Shown in pieces: positions 49,835-58,911 of a DNA stretch of 64,000 nucleotides. The first letter of the stretch is position 1, and every line of letters starts with the position of its first letter. The DNA comes from Myxococcus flavus (lineage in GTDB: Bacteria; Myxococcota; Myxococcia; Myxococcales; Myxococcaceae): the NCBI RefSeq assembly GCF_050038885.1, contig NZ_CP143624.1:4402001-4466000 (forward strand). Direction: 5' to 3'. The translations under genes and the position numbers were made by a program. Under the pieces are notes generated by a model that made no database searches, was not told where the DNA came from, and saw only the letters and a program-made list of their open reading frames with translations.

Positions 49835-50434
49835 TCATAAACCCAGGGCGGACAGTTGCGCGTCAAAGGCGTCGGCGGTGGTGAAGAGCCGGCCCTGGAT
49901 GCCCAGCGCCTCCGCGGCCTGGACGAACTCGGGCAGGTCATCGAAGAAGACGGCCTCGTTTGGAGCGCAGCCCACGCCCTCCAGGGCGAGCCGGAAGATG
50001 TCTGGCTCCGGCTTCACGTGCCCCACCTCGCAGCTCATCACCACGCTGTCGAAGCGCTGCAGCAACGGCAGCCGCGGGCGCAGGTAGGCGACGTGCAGCG
50101 CGTTGGTGTTGGACACCAGCCCCACGCGGACGCGGCCGAAGAGCCCCTCCACGCGGGGCAGCACGGCGTCATGCAGCGTGAAGTGGCTGCTCCACAGCGG
50201 CGCGAACTCCGACATGGGCAGGTCCACGTCCAGCGCGCGGCAGACGTCCCGGCGGATGCCTTCGGCGCCCAGCACGCCCCGGTTGGCGTCCGTCCAGCCC
50301 GCGCCCGTCAGCCGCCGGGCCACCTCCGCAGGCTCCAGCCCCGCGCGAGCGCCCAGGCGCGCAAACAGCAGGGCATTGTCGTGGAAGACCAGGACGTTGC
50401 CCAGGTCCAGCAGCACTGCCTTCACCTGCGCCAT
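49835..50434 (-). CDS. HAD-superfamily hydrolase, YihX-like
   Basis: 199 residues. Motif I is DLGNVLVFHD, with Gly in place of the second aspartate as in YihX-type members; motif II is LVSNTNALH; motif III/IV are GHVKPEPDIF and FFDDLPEFV. The acid/base aspartate of many HAD phosphatases is therefore missing, so activity may be low or on unusual substrates such as alpha-D-glucose-1-phosphate. It begins ten bases after the stop of the chemoreceptor gene and is probably co-transcribed. Confidence 0.85.
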   Translation of the reverse strand: MAQVKAVLLDLGNVLVFHDNALLFARLGARAGLEPAEVARRLTGAGWTDANRGVLGAEGIRRDVCRALDVDLPMSEFAPLWSSHFTLHDAVLPRVEGLFGRVRVGLVSNTNALHVAYLRPRLPLLQRFDSVVMSCEVGHVKPEPDIFRLALEGVGCAPNEAVFFDDLPEFVQAAEALGIQGRLFTTADAFDAQLSALGL

Positions 50435-50444
50435 GTGTGCTCCT

Positions 50445-52340
50445 TCAGATGCGGTAGGCGCGGGCCACGTCCTGCATCTGCTCGGACACCTCCTGGAGCA
50501 GCTTCGCCGCCCGGGTGGTGGCCGTCAGGCTCTCCTGGGTGTCGTTCATCATGGAGGACAGGTCGGTGACCGCGCTGAAAATCTGGGCGATGCCCGCGTT
50601 CTGCTGGCTCACCGCGCCGGCAATCTGTCGGACGGCGGCGGCGTTGTCCTGGATGATGGTGGCCAGCTCCTTGAGCCGCTCGCCGGTGCCTCGCACCTGC
50701 TCCATGCCGGATTCCATGTGCGTGTAGCCCAGCTCCGTCATCTTCGCGGTGGAGAGGATGGCGCTGCTCAGGTCACCCAGGATTTCGCGCACCCGGTCCG
50801 TGGCCTGGATGGACTGGTCCGCGAGGCTGCGAATCTCGCGCGCCACCACGTTGAATCCCTTGCCGTGCTCGCCCGAGCGCACCGACTCGATGGCCGCGTT
50901 GAGCGCCAGCATGTTGGACTGGTCCGCCAGGTCCTTCACCGTCTGGGTGATGCCACCAATCTGCTGCGTGCGCTCGTTGAGCTGCGCGATGCGCTCCGTC
51001 ATCTGCTCGGCCTGCGACAGGATTTCCGAGAAGCCTCCCATGCTGTCGCGGATGGCCAGCTCGCCCGCGCGCCCCACCTCTTCGGCCGCGGAGGCCCGCT
51101 TGAGCACGTCCTCCGCCTTCTCCGAGGCCAGCAGCGAGGTCTGCTTGATTTCCTGCGCCGTCACCTGCGTCTGCTGGAGGGCGGCGGCCTGGCGCGCCAC
51201 GTTGCGCTCCTGCTGGGTCGCCGCCGTCTGGAGCTCGGCCACCGTCTCGCTGAGCACGCGCGTGCCGCTGTGCAGGCTCTGGGCCGTCTCGCGGAGCTGG
51301 AACACCAGCAGGCCAAAGGCACCGGCGAGCTCGCCCACCTCGTCGTTGCCGGCCTTCACGTCCAGCGTCTGCGTGAGGTCGCCCTCGCTCACCAGCCGCG
51401 TCACCGCCGCGCGCAGGGCCAGCACGGGGCCGGAGATGCGGTGCGACAGGAACCACGCGCCCGCGACGGCCAGCACGATGAGGCCCACCACCATCAGCAG
51501 GGCCACCCGCCGCATGCGCTCCACCGGGGCATAGGCCTCCGCCGGGTCCACGCGCGCCACGAAGTGCCAGCCATCGGCCACGTCCCGCACGTCGGCGCCA
51601 TTGACGGCGGCGGCGGCCAGCAGCGTGTCGTTCCCACCCGCGTCCGCGCCGCGCGAGTCGTACACCACGGTGCCGTCGGGCCGCTGCAGCGTGAGCGCGA
51701 AGGTCTTCAGGTGGCGCTGGCTGGCGCGCGCCAGCGCCGGCTGCACCAGTTGCCCCACATGGGCCCAGTCGAAGGCCGCCAGCAGCACGCCCAGCCGGTG
51801 CTTGGAGATGGGGTCCAGCACCGGGACGGCCAGCGACAGCACGTGACCGGTGAAGATGGGGTGCTCCTCGTTGACGCCCTCGCTGGTGGTGCGCCCCTGC
51901 TGGGCCGCCGTGAACCAGGGGCTCTTGCGCACCTCGTCCTGCCGGCGCAGGTACTCGTCCCGCAGGGCAGGGGTGTTGGCGGAGACGGCGCGGCCATGGT
52001 CGTCGAAGACGACGATGCCATTGAGGGTGAGGTAGCGGCTCTGGAGCACCGCCAGCATGGCGTTGGCCGGCTCGACGTCACCGCGCAGCGCGGCCCGCAC
52101 CACCGCGTCCTCGGCCCAGCTCCGGGCGCTCGCCTCGCGTTCGGCGAGCGTCGCCTCCAGCAGGTCCTTCACGCCCTCCGCCTCGCTCTGCAGCGACGCG
52201 CGGATCTGCTCCTCCATCACCTGCTGCGTGCTGCGCGACTGCAGCCAGGTCAGCGTCAGCAGCGGGATGACGGACAGCAGGGTGACGTAGAGCGTGAGGC
52301 GCCCGCGAAGGGACTGGGTTCCAGGAAGTGAAAGGGCCAT
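50445..52340 (-). CDS. Methyl-accepting chemotaxis protein with Cache-type sensor
   Basis: 631 residues. A first transmembrane helix (about 13-33) and a second (about 278-300) bracket a periplasmic sensor domain with the dCache-like signature (LNGIVVFDDHGRAVSAN, FTGHVLSLAVPVLDP). A HAMP linker follows, then the long helical signalling domain with the conserved tip DLADQSNMLALNAAIESVRS and HGKGFNVVAREIRSLADQS. The C-terminus (DVARAYRI) has no CheR-binding pentapeptide. It senses an extracellular ligand for a chemosensory system encoded elsewhere. The next gene, a HAD hydrolase, starts ten bases on. Confidence 0.93.
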   Translation of the reverse strand: MALSLPGTQSLRGRLTLYVTLLSVIPLLTLTWLQSRSTQQVMEEQIRASLQSEAEGVKDLLEATLAEREASARSWAEDAVVRAALRGDVEPANAMLAVLQSRYLTLNGIVVFDDHGRAVSANTPALRDEYLRRQDEVRKSPWFTAAQQGRTTSEGVNEEHPIFTGHVLSLAVPVLDPISKHRLGVLLAAFDWAHVGQLVQPALARASQRHLKTFALTLQRPDGTVVYDSRGADAGGNDTLLAAAAVNGADVRDVADGWHFVARVDPAEAYAPVERMRRVALLMVVGLIVLAVAGAWFLSHRISGPVLALRAAVTRLVSEGDLTQTLDVKAGNDEVGELAGAFGLLVFQLRETAQSLHSGTRVLSETVAELQTAATQQERNVARQAAALQQTQVTAQEIKQTSLLASEKAEDVLKRASAAEEVGRAGELAIRDSMGGFSEILSQAEQMTERIAQLNERTQQIGGITQTVKDLADQSNMLALNAAIESVRSGEHGKGFNVVAREIRSLADQSIQATDRVREILGDLSSAILSTAKMTELGYTHMESGMEQVRGTGERLKELATIIQDNAAAVRQIAGAVSQQNAGIAQIFSAVTDLSSMMNDTQESLTATTRAAKLLQEVSEQMQDVARAYRI

Positions 52341-52437
52341 GGGACGCGGAAGGTGGCGTGCGGGGGCCTCCCGGAAGGGTCGGCCCCTGTCCTATACCAG
52401 AGCCCCGCGCCGCCAGGGCACTTCCACGCCCGCCTGC

Positions 52438-52878
52438 TCAGAGAACCGGCACCCGGTCGGGCAATTCCTTCGCCGGGACATTGGAGTAGTCCGCGTCCAC
52501 GTCCAGCAGGACACGCTGACGCACCCGGCCGCTCAGCAAGCGCCGGATTCTCCCCAGGAATTCTGGCGGGGCCGCGATGACCAGCTTGTCGAAGTCATGC
52601 CGGTCGTACCCCTTGTCGAGGAACGCGGACAGCTCACGGGCGAAGCGGTCATGCTCCAGCTCCCGCCGGCCGTTGGGCTCATTCTCCACGGGAGGGCCGT
52701 GACGGGTGCCGGCGTTGGGGTTGTCCGCTTGTTCAATCAACTCGGCCTGGCGGGCCCGGCTCTCGTCGTGGTGGAACTCCTCCACCAGCCGCCAGTCCTC
52801 TACCGCCTTCGCGTCCGTCGCGAAGAGGCGGGCCCGGCTCGCGTTCCCCACCAGAATCCAGAGCGTCCCATTCGCCAT
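52438..52878 (-). CDS. Host-attachment family protein
   Basis: 146 residues; AAGGAGA lies seven bases before the ATG. It matches the family first named for attachment to host cells: MANGTLWILVGNASRARLFAT, an acidic NPNAGTRHGPPVENEP middle, and ELSAFLDKGYDRHDFDKLVIAAPPEFLGRIRRLL at the end. The family resembles eRF1 domain 1 (release-factor-like). Its true role is unknown despite the name. No signal peptide. It is oriented with the chemoreceptor but 97 bases away. Confidence 0.82.
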   Translation of the reverse strand: MANGTLWILVGNASRARLFATDAKAVEDWRLVEEFHHDESRARQAELIEQADNPNAGTRHGPPVENEPNGRRELEHDRFARELSAFLDKGYDRHDFDKLVIAAPPEFLGRIRRLLSGRVRQRVLLDVDADYSNVPAKELPDRVPVL

Positions 52879-53073
52879 GTCGTGCGTCTCCTTGCGCTAT
52901 AAGGTGGGAGATGCGGACCGCTCCGGGCCAAGGCAAGCTTCCCCAGACGAGCCGCACGTCCGCTGTGCGCAGGGCAGGCAGCCAGGCCACGAGGGGTTGA
53001 GGGCACCCAGGCGGGGCGGGTACGCCACCGTCGCATCATTCCGTTATCCACGGCGCCGCGATACAAGAGGCGC

Positions 53074-54282
53074 ATGCGTATTCCCGCCGCTCCCTTCATC
53101 GCCCTGCTGGCGCTCGCACTGCTGGCGCCTCCCTCGTGGGCCCAGGAGCAGGGTGGACTGGGGTTGGACCTCACCACCGAGAGCCCGTCCGAGCAGCAGC
53201 GCTTCGACATGGGGCTGGACCTGCGTCCCACCAACCCGAACGCGGACCTGTTGCCGCGCTTCGCGCTGGTGGGGCTGCACGCGCCCGAGCGGGCGGGTGC
53301 GCAGCAGGCCGCGGACTGGCTGGAGGCCCTGTCGCGCGGGGCGCTGTCGTCCGCCATGGTGGCGCAGGCGTCGGAGCTGCAGGAGACGCGCGAGCGGCTG
53401 GCGGATGGCTATGACGCGGCGGTGCGCTGCGCGGAGGCCGCGTGCTTCGCCGAGCCCGCGGAGCTGCTGGACGCGGACCTGCTGACCACCGCGCGCCTGT
53501 CGCTGGAGGACGCGGGCTGGACGCTGCGGGCCTGGACGTATGACCGGGACCGGCGCACGGTGCACGAGGACGTCGTGACGGGGCGCAACCCGGGCGACGA
53601 GGACTTCCTCAACGAGGCCTCCGCGGTGCTGTCCAGGCGGCTGACGGCGCTGGCCCGTCCGCGCGCGATGCTGACGGTCAACGTCAACGTGCCGCAGTCG
53701 GTGGTGAAGGTGGGGGAGCGCATCATCGGCGTGGGCAACGTGCAGGTGCGGGTGGCGCCCGGCACCGTGCCGCTGGAGGTGTCCGCGGACGAGTATGGCA
53801 CCCACACGCGCACCCTGGACCTCGCGCCCGGTGCGCGGGAGACGGTGGACGTGATGCTGGAGATTTCCGGCCCGCCGCCGGAGGGGCCCCCCGATGAGTC
53901 CGAGGCCAGCGTGGCGTCGGCCCGGAAGGGACCCCGCACCTCCATTCTCAAGCGGCCCGCGTTCTACACGGCGCTGCTGGGGCTGGCCGCGGTGGGCGCG
54001 GGCGTGGTGATGGGCATGGCCGCCAAGGACGTGGAGTCGCGTGCGGGCGACGCGGACGGAGACGGCGTCTTCGACATCACCCGCAAGGAGCGGCTGGACG
54101 CGCAGTCGCAGGCCAACCTGGCCACGGCGCTGCTTGTGGGCGGCGGGGCGGTGACCGCGGGCAGCGTGGTGTGGCTGGTGGTGGTGCCCGCGCGCAGCGC
54201 GCCCGCGTCGACGTCCGTGTCGCCGGGAAGCAGCGGGGGCGCTTCCACGTCGCTGCACCTCATGGTCGGCGGGAGTTTCTAG
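53074..54282 (+). CDS. PEGA-domain exported protein
   Basis: 402 residues with a signal peptide (MRIPAAPFIALLALALLAPP, cleavage near SWAQ). Residues about 205-270 form a PEGA domain: ALARPRAMLTVNVNVPQSVV, VGNVQVRVAPGTVPLEVSAD. A transmembrane helix (about 300-318, FYTALLGLAAVGAGVVMG) and a second one near 352-370 follow, with a calcium-binding-like DADGDGVFDI between. A Ser-rich tail ends in VGGSF. It is followed five bases later by the MopE-like lipoprotein gene, with which it forms an operon. Function unknown; surface exposure likely. Confidence 0.75.
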   Translation: MRIPAAPFIALLALALLAPPSWAQEQGGLGLDLTTESPSEQQRFDMGLDLRPTNPNADLLPRFALVGLHAPERAGAQQAADWLEALSRGALSSAMVAQASELQETRERLADGYDAAVRCAEAACFAEPAELLDADLLTTARLSLEDAGWTLRAWTYDRDRRTVHEDVVTGRNPGDEDFLNEASAVLSRRLTALARPRAMLTVNVNVPQSVVKVGERIIGVGNVQVRVAPGTVPLEVSADEYGTHTRTLDLAPGARETVDVMLEISGPPPEGPPDESEASVASARKGPRTSILKRPAFYTALLGLAAVGAGVVMGMAAKDVESRAGDADGDGVFDITRKERLDAQSQANLATALLVGGGAVTAGSVVWLVVVPARSAPASTSVSPGSSGGASTSLHLMVGGSF

Positions 54283-54287
54283 AATCT

Positions 54288-55082
54288 ATGAAGACCTTCG
54301 AATCCCAGCTGCGCGTGCTGTGCGGCGGCCTGTTGCTCGCCGTGGGCGCGGTGGGCTGCGTGGTGGAGTTCCCCGACGACGTGCCCTACACGTGCACGGA
54401 GACGGCGGACTGCGGCGGTGACGGCTACGTCTGCACGTCGCTGCCCAACGACGGGCCGCGGTACTGCTGCCTGCCGGACCCGGCGGAAGTCTGCAACAGC
54501 GTGGACGACGACTGCGACGGCCTGGTCGACAACCTGGACACCCCCTGCTACCCGGGCCCGGAGGGCACGCTCGACGTGGGGCGCTGCCATGCCGGTGAGT
54601 CCATGTGCGACCGGGACGGGAGCACGGTGTGTGTCGGCGCCGTCGTCCCCGGCCTCGAAATCTGCAACGGCCTGGACGACGACTGCGACGGAGCGGTGGA
54701 CGAGGACTTCGACCTGAAGACGGACCCCGGCCACTGTGGGGCCTGCAACAACGACTGCTCCTTCCTCCAGGACTGTGTGAATGGCGAGTGCGTGCGCCGC
54801 CAGGAGGTGGACTGCAACAACGGTGAGGACGACGACGGGGATGGCCTCCGGGACTGCCAGGACCGTGAGGATTGCGATGAGCAGCCGTGCGGCGAGGCAT
54901 GTGTGTGCCGGAACGGGTCCAGGACGGAGCTGAGCTGCACCAACGGTGAGGACGACGATGGGGACGGGCTCGTGGACTGCGCGGACCGGTCGGACTGCCT
55001 CACGGGGGAGCGGTGTGGACCCAACAGGTCGGAAGCACCCGAGGATTACCCGCGCTGCCAGGTGAACGGAGTTTGTGCGTGA
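54288..55082 (+). CDS. MopE-like Cys-rich lipoprotein
   Basis: 264 residues; lipobox AVGC after MKTFESQLRVLCGGLLLAVG. Repeated motifs of the type CNS/CNGxDDDCDGxVD (EVCNSVDDDCDGLVDN, EICNGLDDDCDGAVDED) and NGEDDDGDGLxDCxDRxDC are seen, four in all. They bear many cysteines and clustered aspartates, typical of the putative metal-binding repeats of MopE and its myxobacterial relatives. The protein is probably displayed on the cell surface and holds calcium or copper. It begins five bases after the PEGA gene. Confidence 0.8.
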   Translation: MKTFESQLRVLCGGLLLAVGAVGCVVEFPDDVPYTCTETADCGGDGYVCTSLPNDGPRYCCLPDPAEVCNSVDDDCDGLVDNLDTPCYPGPEGTLDVGRCHAGESMCDRDGSTVCVGAVVPGLEICNGLDDDCDGAVDEDFDLKTDPGHCGACNNDCSFLQDCVNGECVRRQEVDCNNGEDDDGDGLRDCQDREDCDEQPCGEACVCRNGSRTELSCTNGEDDDGDGLVDCADRSDCLTGERCGPNRSEAPEDYPRCQVNGVCA

Positions 55083-55208
55083 TGAACACGGCTCCCACAC
55101 GGCTCTGTCCGCCATCCCGCACTCGCCGCGCGTGGGCGGCGTGCATGGGAAGACAGAGCGCTGATCCAGGGTTGCTGTTTGCCCCGGACATGGAAATTTC
55201 TTCTCACC

Positions 55209-56720
55209 ATGGGCTCCGATGACGCCTTCTCGCAGACCGTGCTGTCCAGTGCCGAGGCCGCCATGAGTGACGCGGCGTCTCGTGCCAGCGACGAGCTCCA
55301 GGAGGGCTCCACGCTGGGGAACTACCAGCTCGAGCAGCTCCTGGGCGAGGGCTCCATGGGCCGGGTGTTCCAGGCGCGTCACACGCGGCTGGGACGCCAG
55401 GTGGCGCTCAAGGTGCTCCGTTCCGAGCACGCGAAGGACCGAGGCTTCGTGCAGCGCTTCTTCCAGGAGGCGCGCACCGTCAACCAGATCAACCACGAGC
55501 ACATCGTCGAGATTTTCGATTTCGTCGACGAGAGCGCCGTGGGCGGCCCTGTCTACTGTGTGATGGAGCTGCTGCGCGGTCAGAGCCTGAGCTCGCTCGC
55601 GCAGGAGGAGAAGCTGACGCTCGCGCGCATCCAGCGCTTCGTCGTGCAGGTGTGCGCGGCGCTCGGCGCGGCCCACCAGGTGGGCGTGGTGCACCGGGAC
55701 GTGAAGCCGGACAACCTCTTCGTCATCCACCGCGGCGGGCAGCCGGACTTCGTGAAGGTGCTGGACTTCGGCGTGGCGAAGCTCCTCACCGCGGAGGGCG
55801 GCACCACCGGTACGGTGGACGGCACCATCATCGGGACGCCCGCGTACATGGCCCCGGAGCAGGCCGCGGGGCTGCCCGTGGATGCGCGCTCGGACATCTA
55901 CGCGGTGGGCAACATCCTCTACGAGCTCATCACCGGGAAGCCGCCCTTCCAGGCCGCGGCCTTCGGCCATCTGGTGGTGCAGATCATCACCCAGCCGCCG
56001 CCGCCGCTGCCCACGCACCTGCCGTCGGGCGAGCCCGTGCCGCCGCAGCTGGCCGAGCTGGTCATGCGCTGCCTGTCGAAGGAGCCCGAGGCGCGGCCGC
56101 AGAGCCTGGCGGAGGTGACCACGGCGCTCCTGCTGTTGCCCGCGTCCGGCCCGGCGCTGGCACCGGCTCCCGCGGAGATGTCGTTGGAGGAGTCGGAGCG
56201 GCCCACGCAGGAGGTGCGCGTGGCGGCGAGCACTCCGCCCTGGCGCCGCCGCGGCGTGCTGACCGTAGGCACCGCGGCGCTGGTGATGGTGGCCGCCGTC
56301 GTGACGTGGTCCGGGCTGCAGCCGGAGCCCACGTCCACGCCGGTAGCGGCGATGAGGCCGTCCGCCGAGGCCCCTGCCGCCTCCGCGCAGGAGACGCCCT
56401 CCGCGCCCGCGGCTCGCCCGCCGGTGACGCTCACCGTCCGCTCGTTCCCCGAAGGCGCACAGGTGCTGCGTGCGGACACCGGGGAGCTGCTGGGCGTGAC
56501 GCCGCTGGTGAAGCAGGTGGCCGGAGAGGCCGCGCCCCTGCGGCTGCGCGTGGAGCTGGCCGGTTACGCCCCGCTGGAGCGGATGGTGGACCTGGGCACG
56601 CACGCCGAGCTGGAGGTGCCGCTGGTCAAGGCGCTGCCCTCGCCCCGGCAGGCCCCGGCGACCGGCGTGCAGCGCACGTCGAGCAAGAAGAGCCGGACGC
56701 GCGCGACCCCGCAGGAGTGA
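55209..56720 (+). CDS. Ser/Thr protein kinase with PEGA domain
   Basis: 503 residues from MGSDDAFSQTVLSS; a TTG at 55179 would add ten residues. The kinase domain (about 38-305) has GEGSMGRV (46-53), Lys68, HRDVKPDN (162-169), DFG (186-188) and MAPEQ (214-218). A transmembrane helix (about 345-366, GVLTVGTAALVMVAAVVTW) leads to a periplasmic PEGA domain (about 405-475, VTLTVRSFPEGAQVLRADTG, LGVTPLVKQ, LAGYAPLERMV) and a basic tail. It sits in a cluster with a PEGA protein, MopE-like protein and an FHA protein, consistent with one signalling circuit. Confidence 0.92.
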   Translation: MGSDDAFSQTVLSSAEAAMSDAASRASDELQEGSTLGNYQLEQLLGEGSMGRVFQARHTRLGRQVALKVLRSEHAKDRGFVQRFFQEARTVNQINHEHIVEIFDFVDESAVGGPVYCVMELLRGQSLSSLAQEEKLTLARIQRFVVQVCAALGAAHQVGVVHRDVKPDNLFVIHRGGQPDFVKVLDFGVAKLLTAEGGTTGTVDGTIIGTPAYMAPEQAAGLPVDARSDIYAVGNILYELITGKPPFQAAAFGHLVVQIITQPPPPLPTHLPSGEPVPPQLAELVMRCLSKEPEARPQSLAEVTTALLLLPASGPALAPAPAEMSLEESERPTQEVRVAASTPPWRRRGVLTVGTAALVMVAAVVTWSGLQPEPTSTPVAAMRPSAEAPAASAQETPSAPAARPPVTLTVRSFPEGAQVLRADTGELLGVTPLVKQVAGEAAPLRLRVELAGYAPLERMVDLGTHAELEVPLVKALPSPRQAPATGVQRTSSKKSRTRATPQE

Positions 56721-56741
56721 GGACGGCGGGCCTCGGCTCGC

Positions 56742-57281
56742 TCAGCGCGGCGCGCCCACCGTCTGCGCGAGGACCTGCGCGGCGATGCGGCCGATGCGCT
56801 CGTTGAAGTCCTCCGCCTCGTGGAAGGTGAGGCGCACGTCGCCCACCTGGAGCTGGACGCCGGGTTGGAGCACCGCGGCGCGCTCCGGCTCCAGCGCCGT
56901 GCCGCCCAGCGTCACCGGCCGCGAGCTGGCGACGCGCGTCACCTCCCAGCGGCCCGCGAGGGTGGGGGCGAGGTGCAGCTGCTCGCGTGACACGGTGGCG
57001 TCGTTGACGACCAGCGCGTTGTGCGAGGCGCGGCCCAGCCGCAGCGGGCTGCCGTCCGTCTGGCCCACCAGCTCGAAGCACAGCGCGTCCCCCGCGGGCA
57101 GGCAGTCCCGCAGGTCCGTCAGCGGCAACCGCGTGGCGGCCACGTTGCCCTCCACCACCTCGGGGACATTCCAGGCGCCTGCCTCCCACACCAGCCACGG
57201 GTGTGGGTACTTGGCGCGAAACTTCTCCTTGAGAGCCATGTGCTGCCTCACGAGCAGCGAGAGCAGCAGAGCGCGAGCCAT
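56742..57281 (-). CDS. FHA-domain protein
   Basis: 179 residues from the ATG at 57281; an internal ATG at 57239 (residue 15, GAGG nearby) is an alternative. The FHA domain is at about 78-155: LRLGRASHNALVVNDATVSR then EQLHLAP, with the phosphothreonine-binding Arg, Asn and the VSREQL motif. Residues 20-75 precede it without a known fold. There is no membrane segment. It converges on the PEGA kinase gene, with 21 bases between the stops, and could be its phosphorylation-dependent partner. Confidence 0.88.
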   Translation of the reverse strand: MARALLLSLLVRQHMALKEKFRAKYPHPWLVWEAGAWNVPEVVEGNVAATRLPLTDLRDCLPAGDALCFELVGQTDGSPLRLGRASHNALVVNDATVSREQLHLAPTLAGRWEVTRVASSRPVTLGGTALEPERAAVLQPGVQLQVGDVRLTFHEAEDFNERIGRIAAQVLAQTVGAPR

Positions 57282-57464
57282 GCGGATTGAATAACCTTCC
57301 TGCCCGGTCGCGGCCCGACAAGGTGCACGCGGAGGCGATGGGGTGTCCACGAATGGCCAGATGCCGGGCGGGGTGCCCCACTCGCGCACGGGCCGACCCC
57401 TGTAGTACACCCGCGCCCGCTTCCTGTCCCTCCGACAAGGCATTCCCGCCTCCTGGAAGGTTCG

Positions 57465-58886
57465 ATGCGCCGTCTGCTCGCCGCCGTGTTGGGTGCCGCC
57501 CTGTGGGTGGCGTGTGAGGATGACCCCGCTCCGGCTCCCACGCCGCCTCCGCCGTACACCGAGACCTACCCGGATGCGGGCACGACCCCGGATGCCGGTC
57601 CCCAGGAGCCCTGGGCCTGCCAGCGGACGGCGACCGTCCACGGCGCGCCCATGACGCTGCTGGCCGAGCTGCGGCTGGCGATGAGCCGCGCCACCTCTCC
57701 GGCGCAGCGCACGGAGGCCATCGACCGCTTCGTGGCCGCGGTGGAGGAGCAGGGCGGCCAGCCCCTGGTGAGTGATGTCCTGGCGGGCCGCCCCCGGGTG
57801 GCCTTCTTCGTGCGGGGCGAGGCGGGGCGGGGCACCTTCGTCGCGGGTGACTTCAACGGCTGGTCCGCCACGGCCACGCCGCTGGTGCAGGTGCGCGACA
57901 CGGATTTGTACGTGGCGGAGGTGGAGGTGCCGCGCACCGGCCCGCAGCCGTACAAGCTGGTGAAGGACGGCGAGTTCTTCGCGGACCCGGCCGCGCGCCA
58001 CGTGGCGTGGGACAACTTCAACCGCTACGACGTGGGCCAGTTCAACTCGCTCATCTACCCGGAGCTCCAGGACGCCACGAAGGGCCGGCTCACCGCGTGG
58101 TACGGCGTGCCCGCCACGGTGCTGGGCGACGCGCGCGACGTCTTCGTCTACACGCCGGCGGTGTATGACGGGCCGGAGTGCCCCACCCTGCCGGTGATGT
58201 ACCTCCATGACGGCAACGAGAGCCTGACGCGGGAGTCCTTCGCGGAGGCGGCGGACGCGCACTACGCGGCGCGGCCCGAGGACTCGGCGGTGCTCGTCTT
58301 CGTGGCGCTGCCCAGCCAGGACGTGCGGCTGGCGCAGTACACCTTCCCACCCGCGCGCGCGCCGGACTGGCCCACGCCGCGCGGCGATGACTACTTCGCC
58401 TTCATCCGCGACGACCTGATGCCACGCGTGGAGGCGGCCTTCCGCGTGCGGACGGGGCCGCAGGACACGGGCATCGCGGGCGCGTCGCTGGGGGGCCTCA
58501 TCTCCGTGTACGCGGGCTTCCAGATGCCGGACAGATTCGGCTTCGTGGGCTCCCAGTCCGGCACGCTGTTCTGGCCTCACGACGGCGTGGTGGACCGCGA
58601 CGACGGCAACGCGATGGTGGTTCGCGCGGGGCAGGAGCCGGTGGTGCCGGTCCGCTTCTACGTGGACCACGGCTCGCCCGTGGCTGGCTGCACGCGCGAT
58701 GGCGAGGAGGGCGGCGACGACTGCCAGTCCAACCTCCAGTTCGTGGAGGCGCTACGCGGCCGGGGCTACAGCGTGGCCCACTGGAACGAGCCCGGCGCCG
58801 CGCATGACTGGGCCTTCTGGAAGCGGCGCCTGCCGAAGCTGCTGTGCTCCTTCCGCAACGCGGACCCGGCGGTGTGCGGCCTGTAG
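57465..58886 (+). CDS. Lipoprotein esterase with CBM48-like domain (enterochelin-esterase-like)
   Basis: 473 residues; lipobox LWVAC (Cys17) after MRRLLAAVLGAALWV. A Pro-rich linker is followed by a beta sandwich like CBM48/E_set (RGTFVAGDFNGWSATATPL, PYKLVKDGEFFADPAARHV). The C-terminal alpha/beta-hydrolase is like esterase D / Fes: VMYLHDGNES, the nucleophile elbow GASLGG, an acid in the FYVDHGSP region and the histidine in GAAHDWAFW. It is anchored in a membrane. Ferric-siderophore hydrolysis is possible from the family, but carbohydrate ester hydrolysis is equally so. Confidence 0.82.
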   Translation: MRRLLAAVLGAALWVACEDDPAPAPTPPPPYTETYPDAGTTPDAGPQEPWACQRTATVHGAPMTLLAELRLAMSRATSPAQRTEAIDRFVAAVEEQGGQPLVSDVLAGRPRVAFFVRGEAGRGTFVAGDFNGWSATATPLVQVRDTDLYVAEVEVPRTGPQPYKLVKDGEFFADPAARHVAWDNFNRYDVGQFNSLIYPELQDATKGRLTAWYGVPATVLGDARDVFVYTPAVYDGPECPTLPVMYLHDGNESLTRESFAEAADAHYAARPEDSAVLVFVALPSQDVRLAQYTFPPARAPDWPTPRGDDYFAFIRDDLMPRVEAAFRVRTGPQDTGIAGASLGGLISVYAGFQMPDRFGFVGSQSGTLFWPHDGVVDRDDGNAMVVRAGQEPVVPVRFYVDHGSPVAGCTRDGEEGGDDCQSNLQFVEALRGRGYSVAHWNEPGAAHDWAFWKRRLPKLLCSFRNADPAVCGL

Positions 58887-58911
58887 CCAGGCTGCACCGC
58901 CCGGCATGGGC

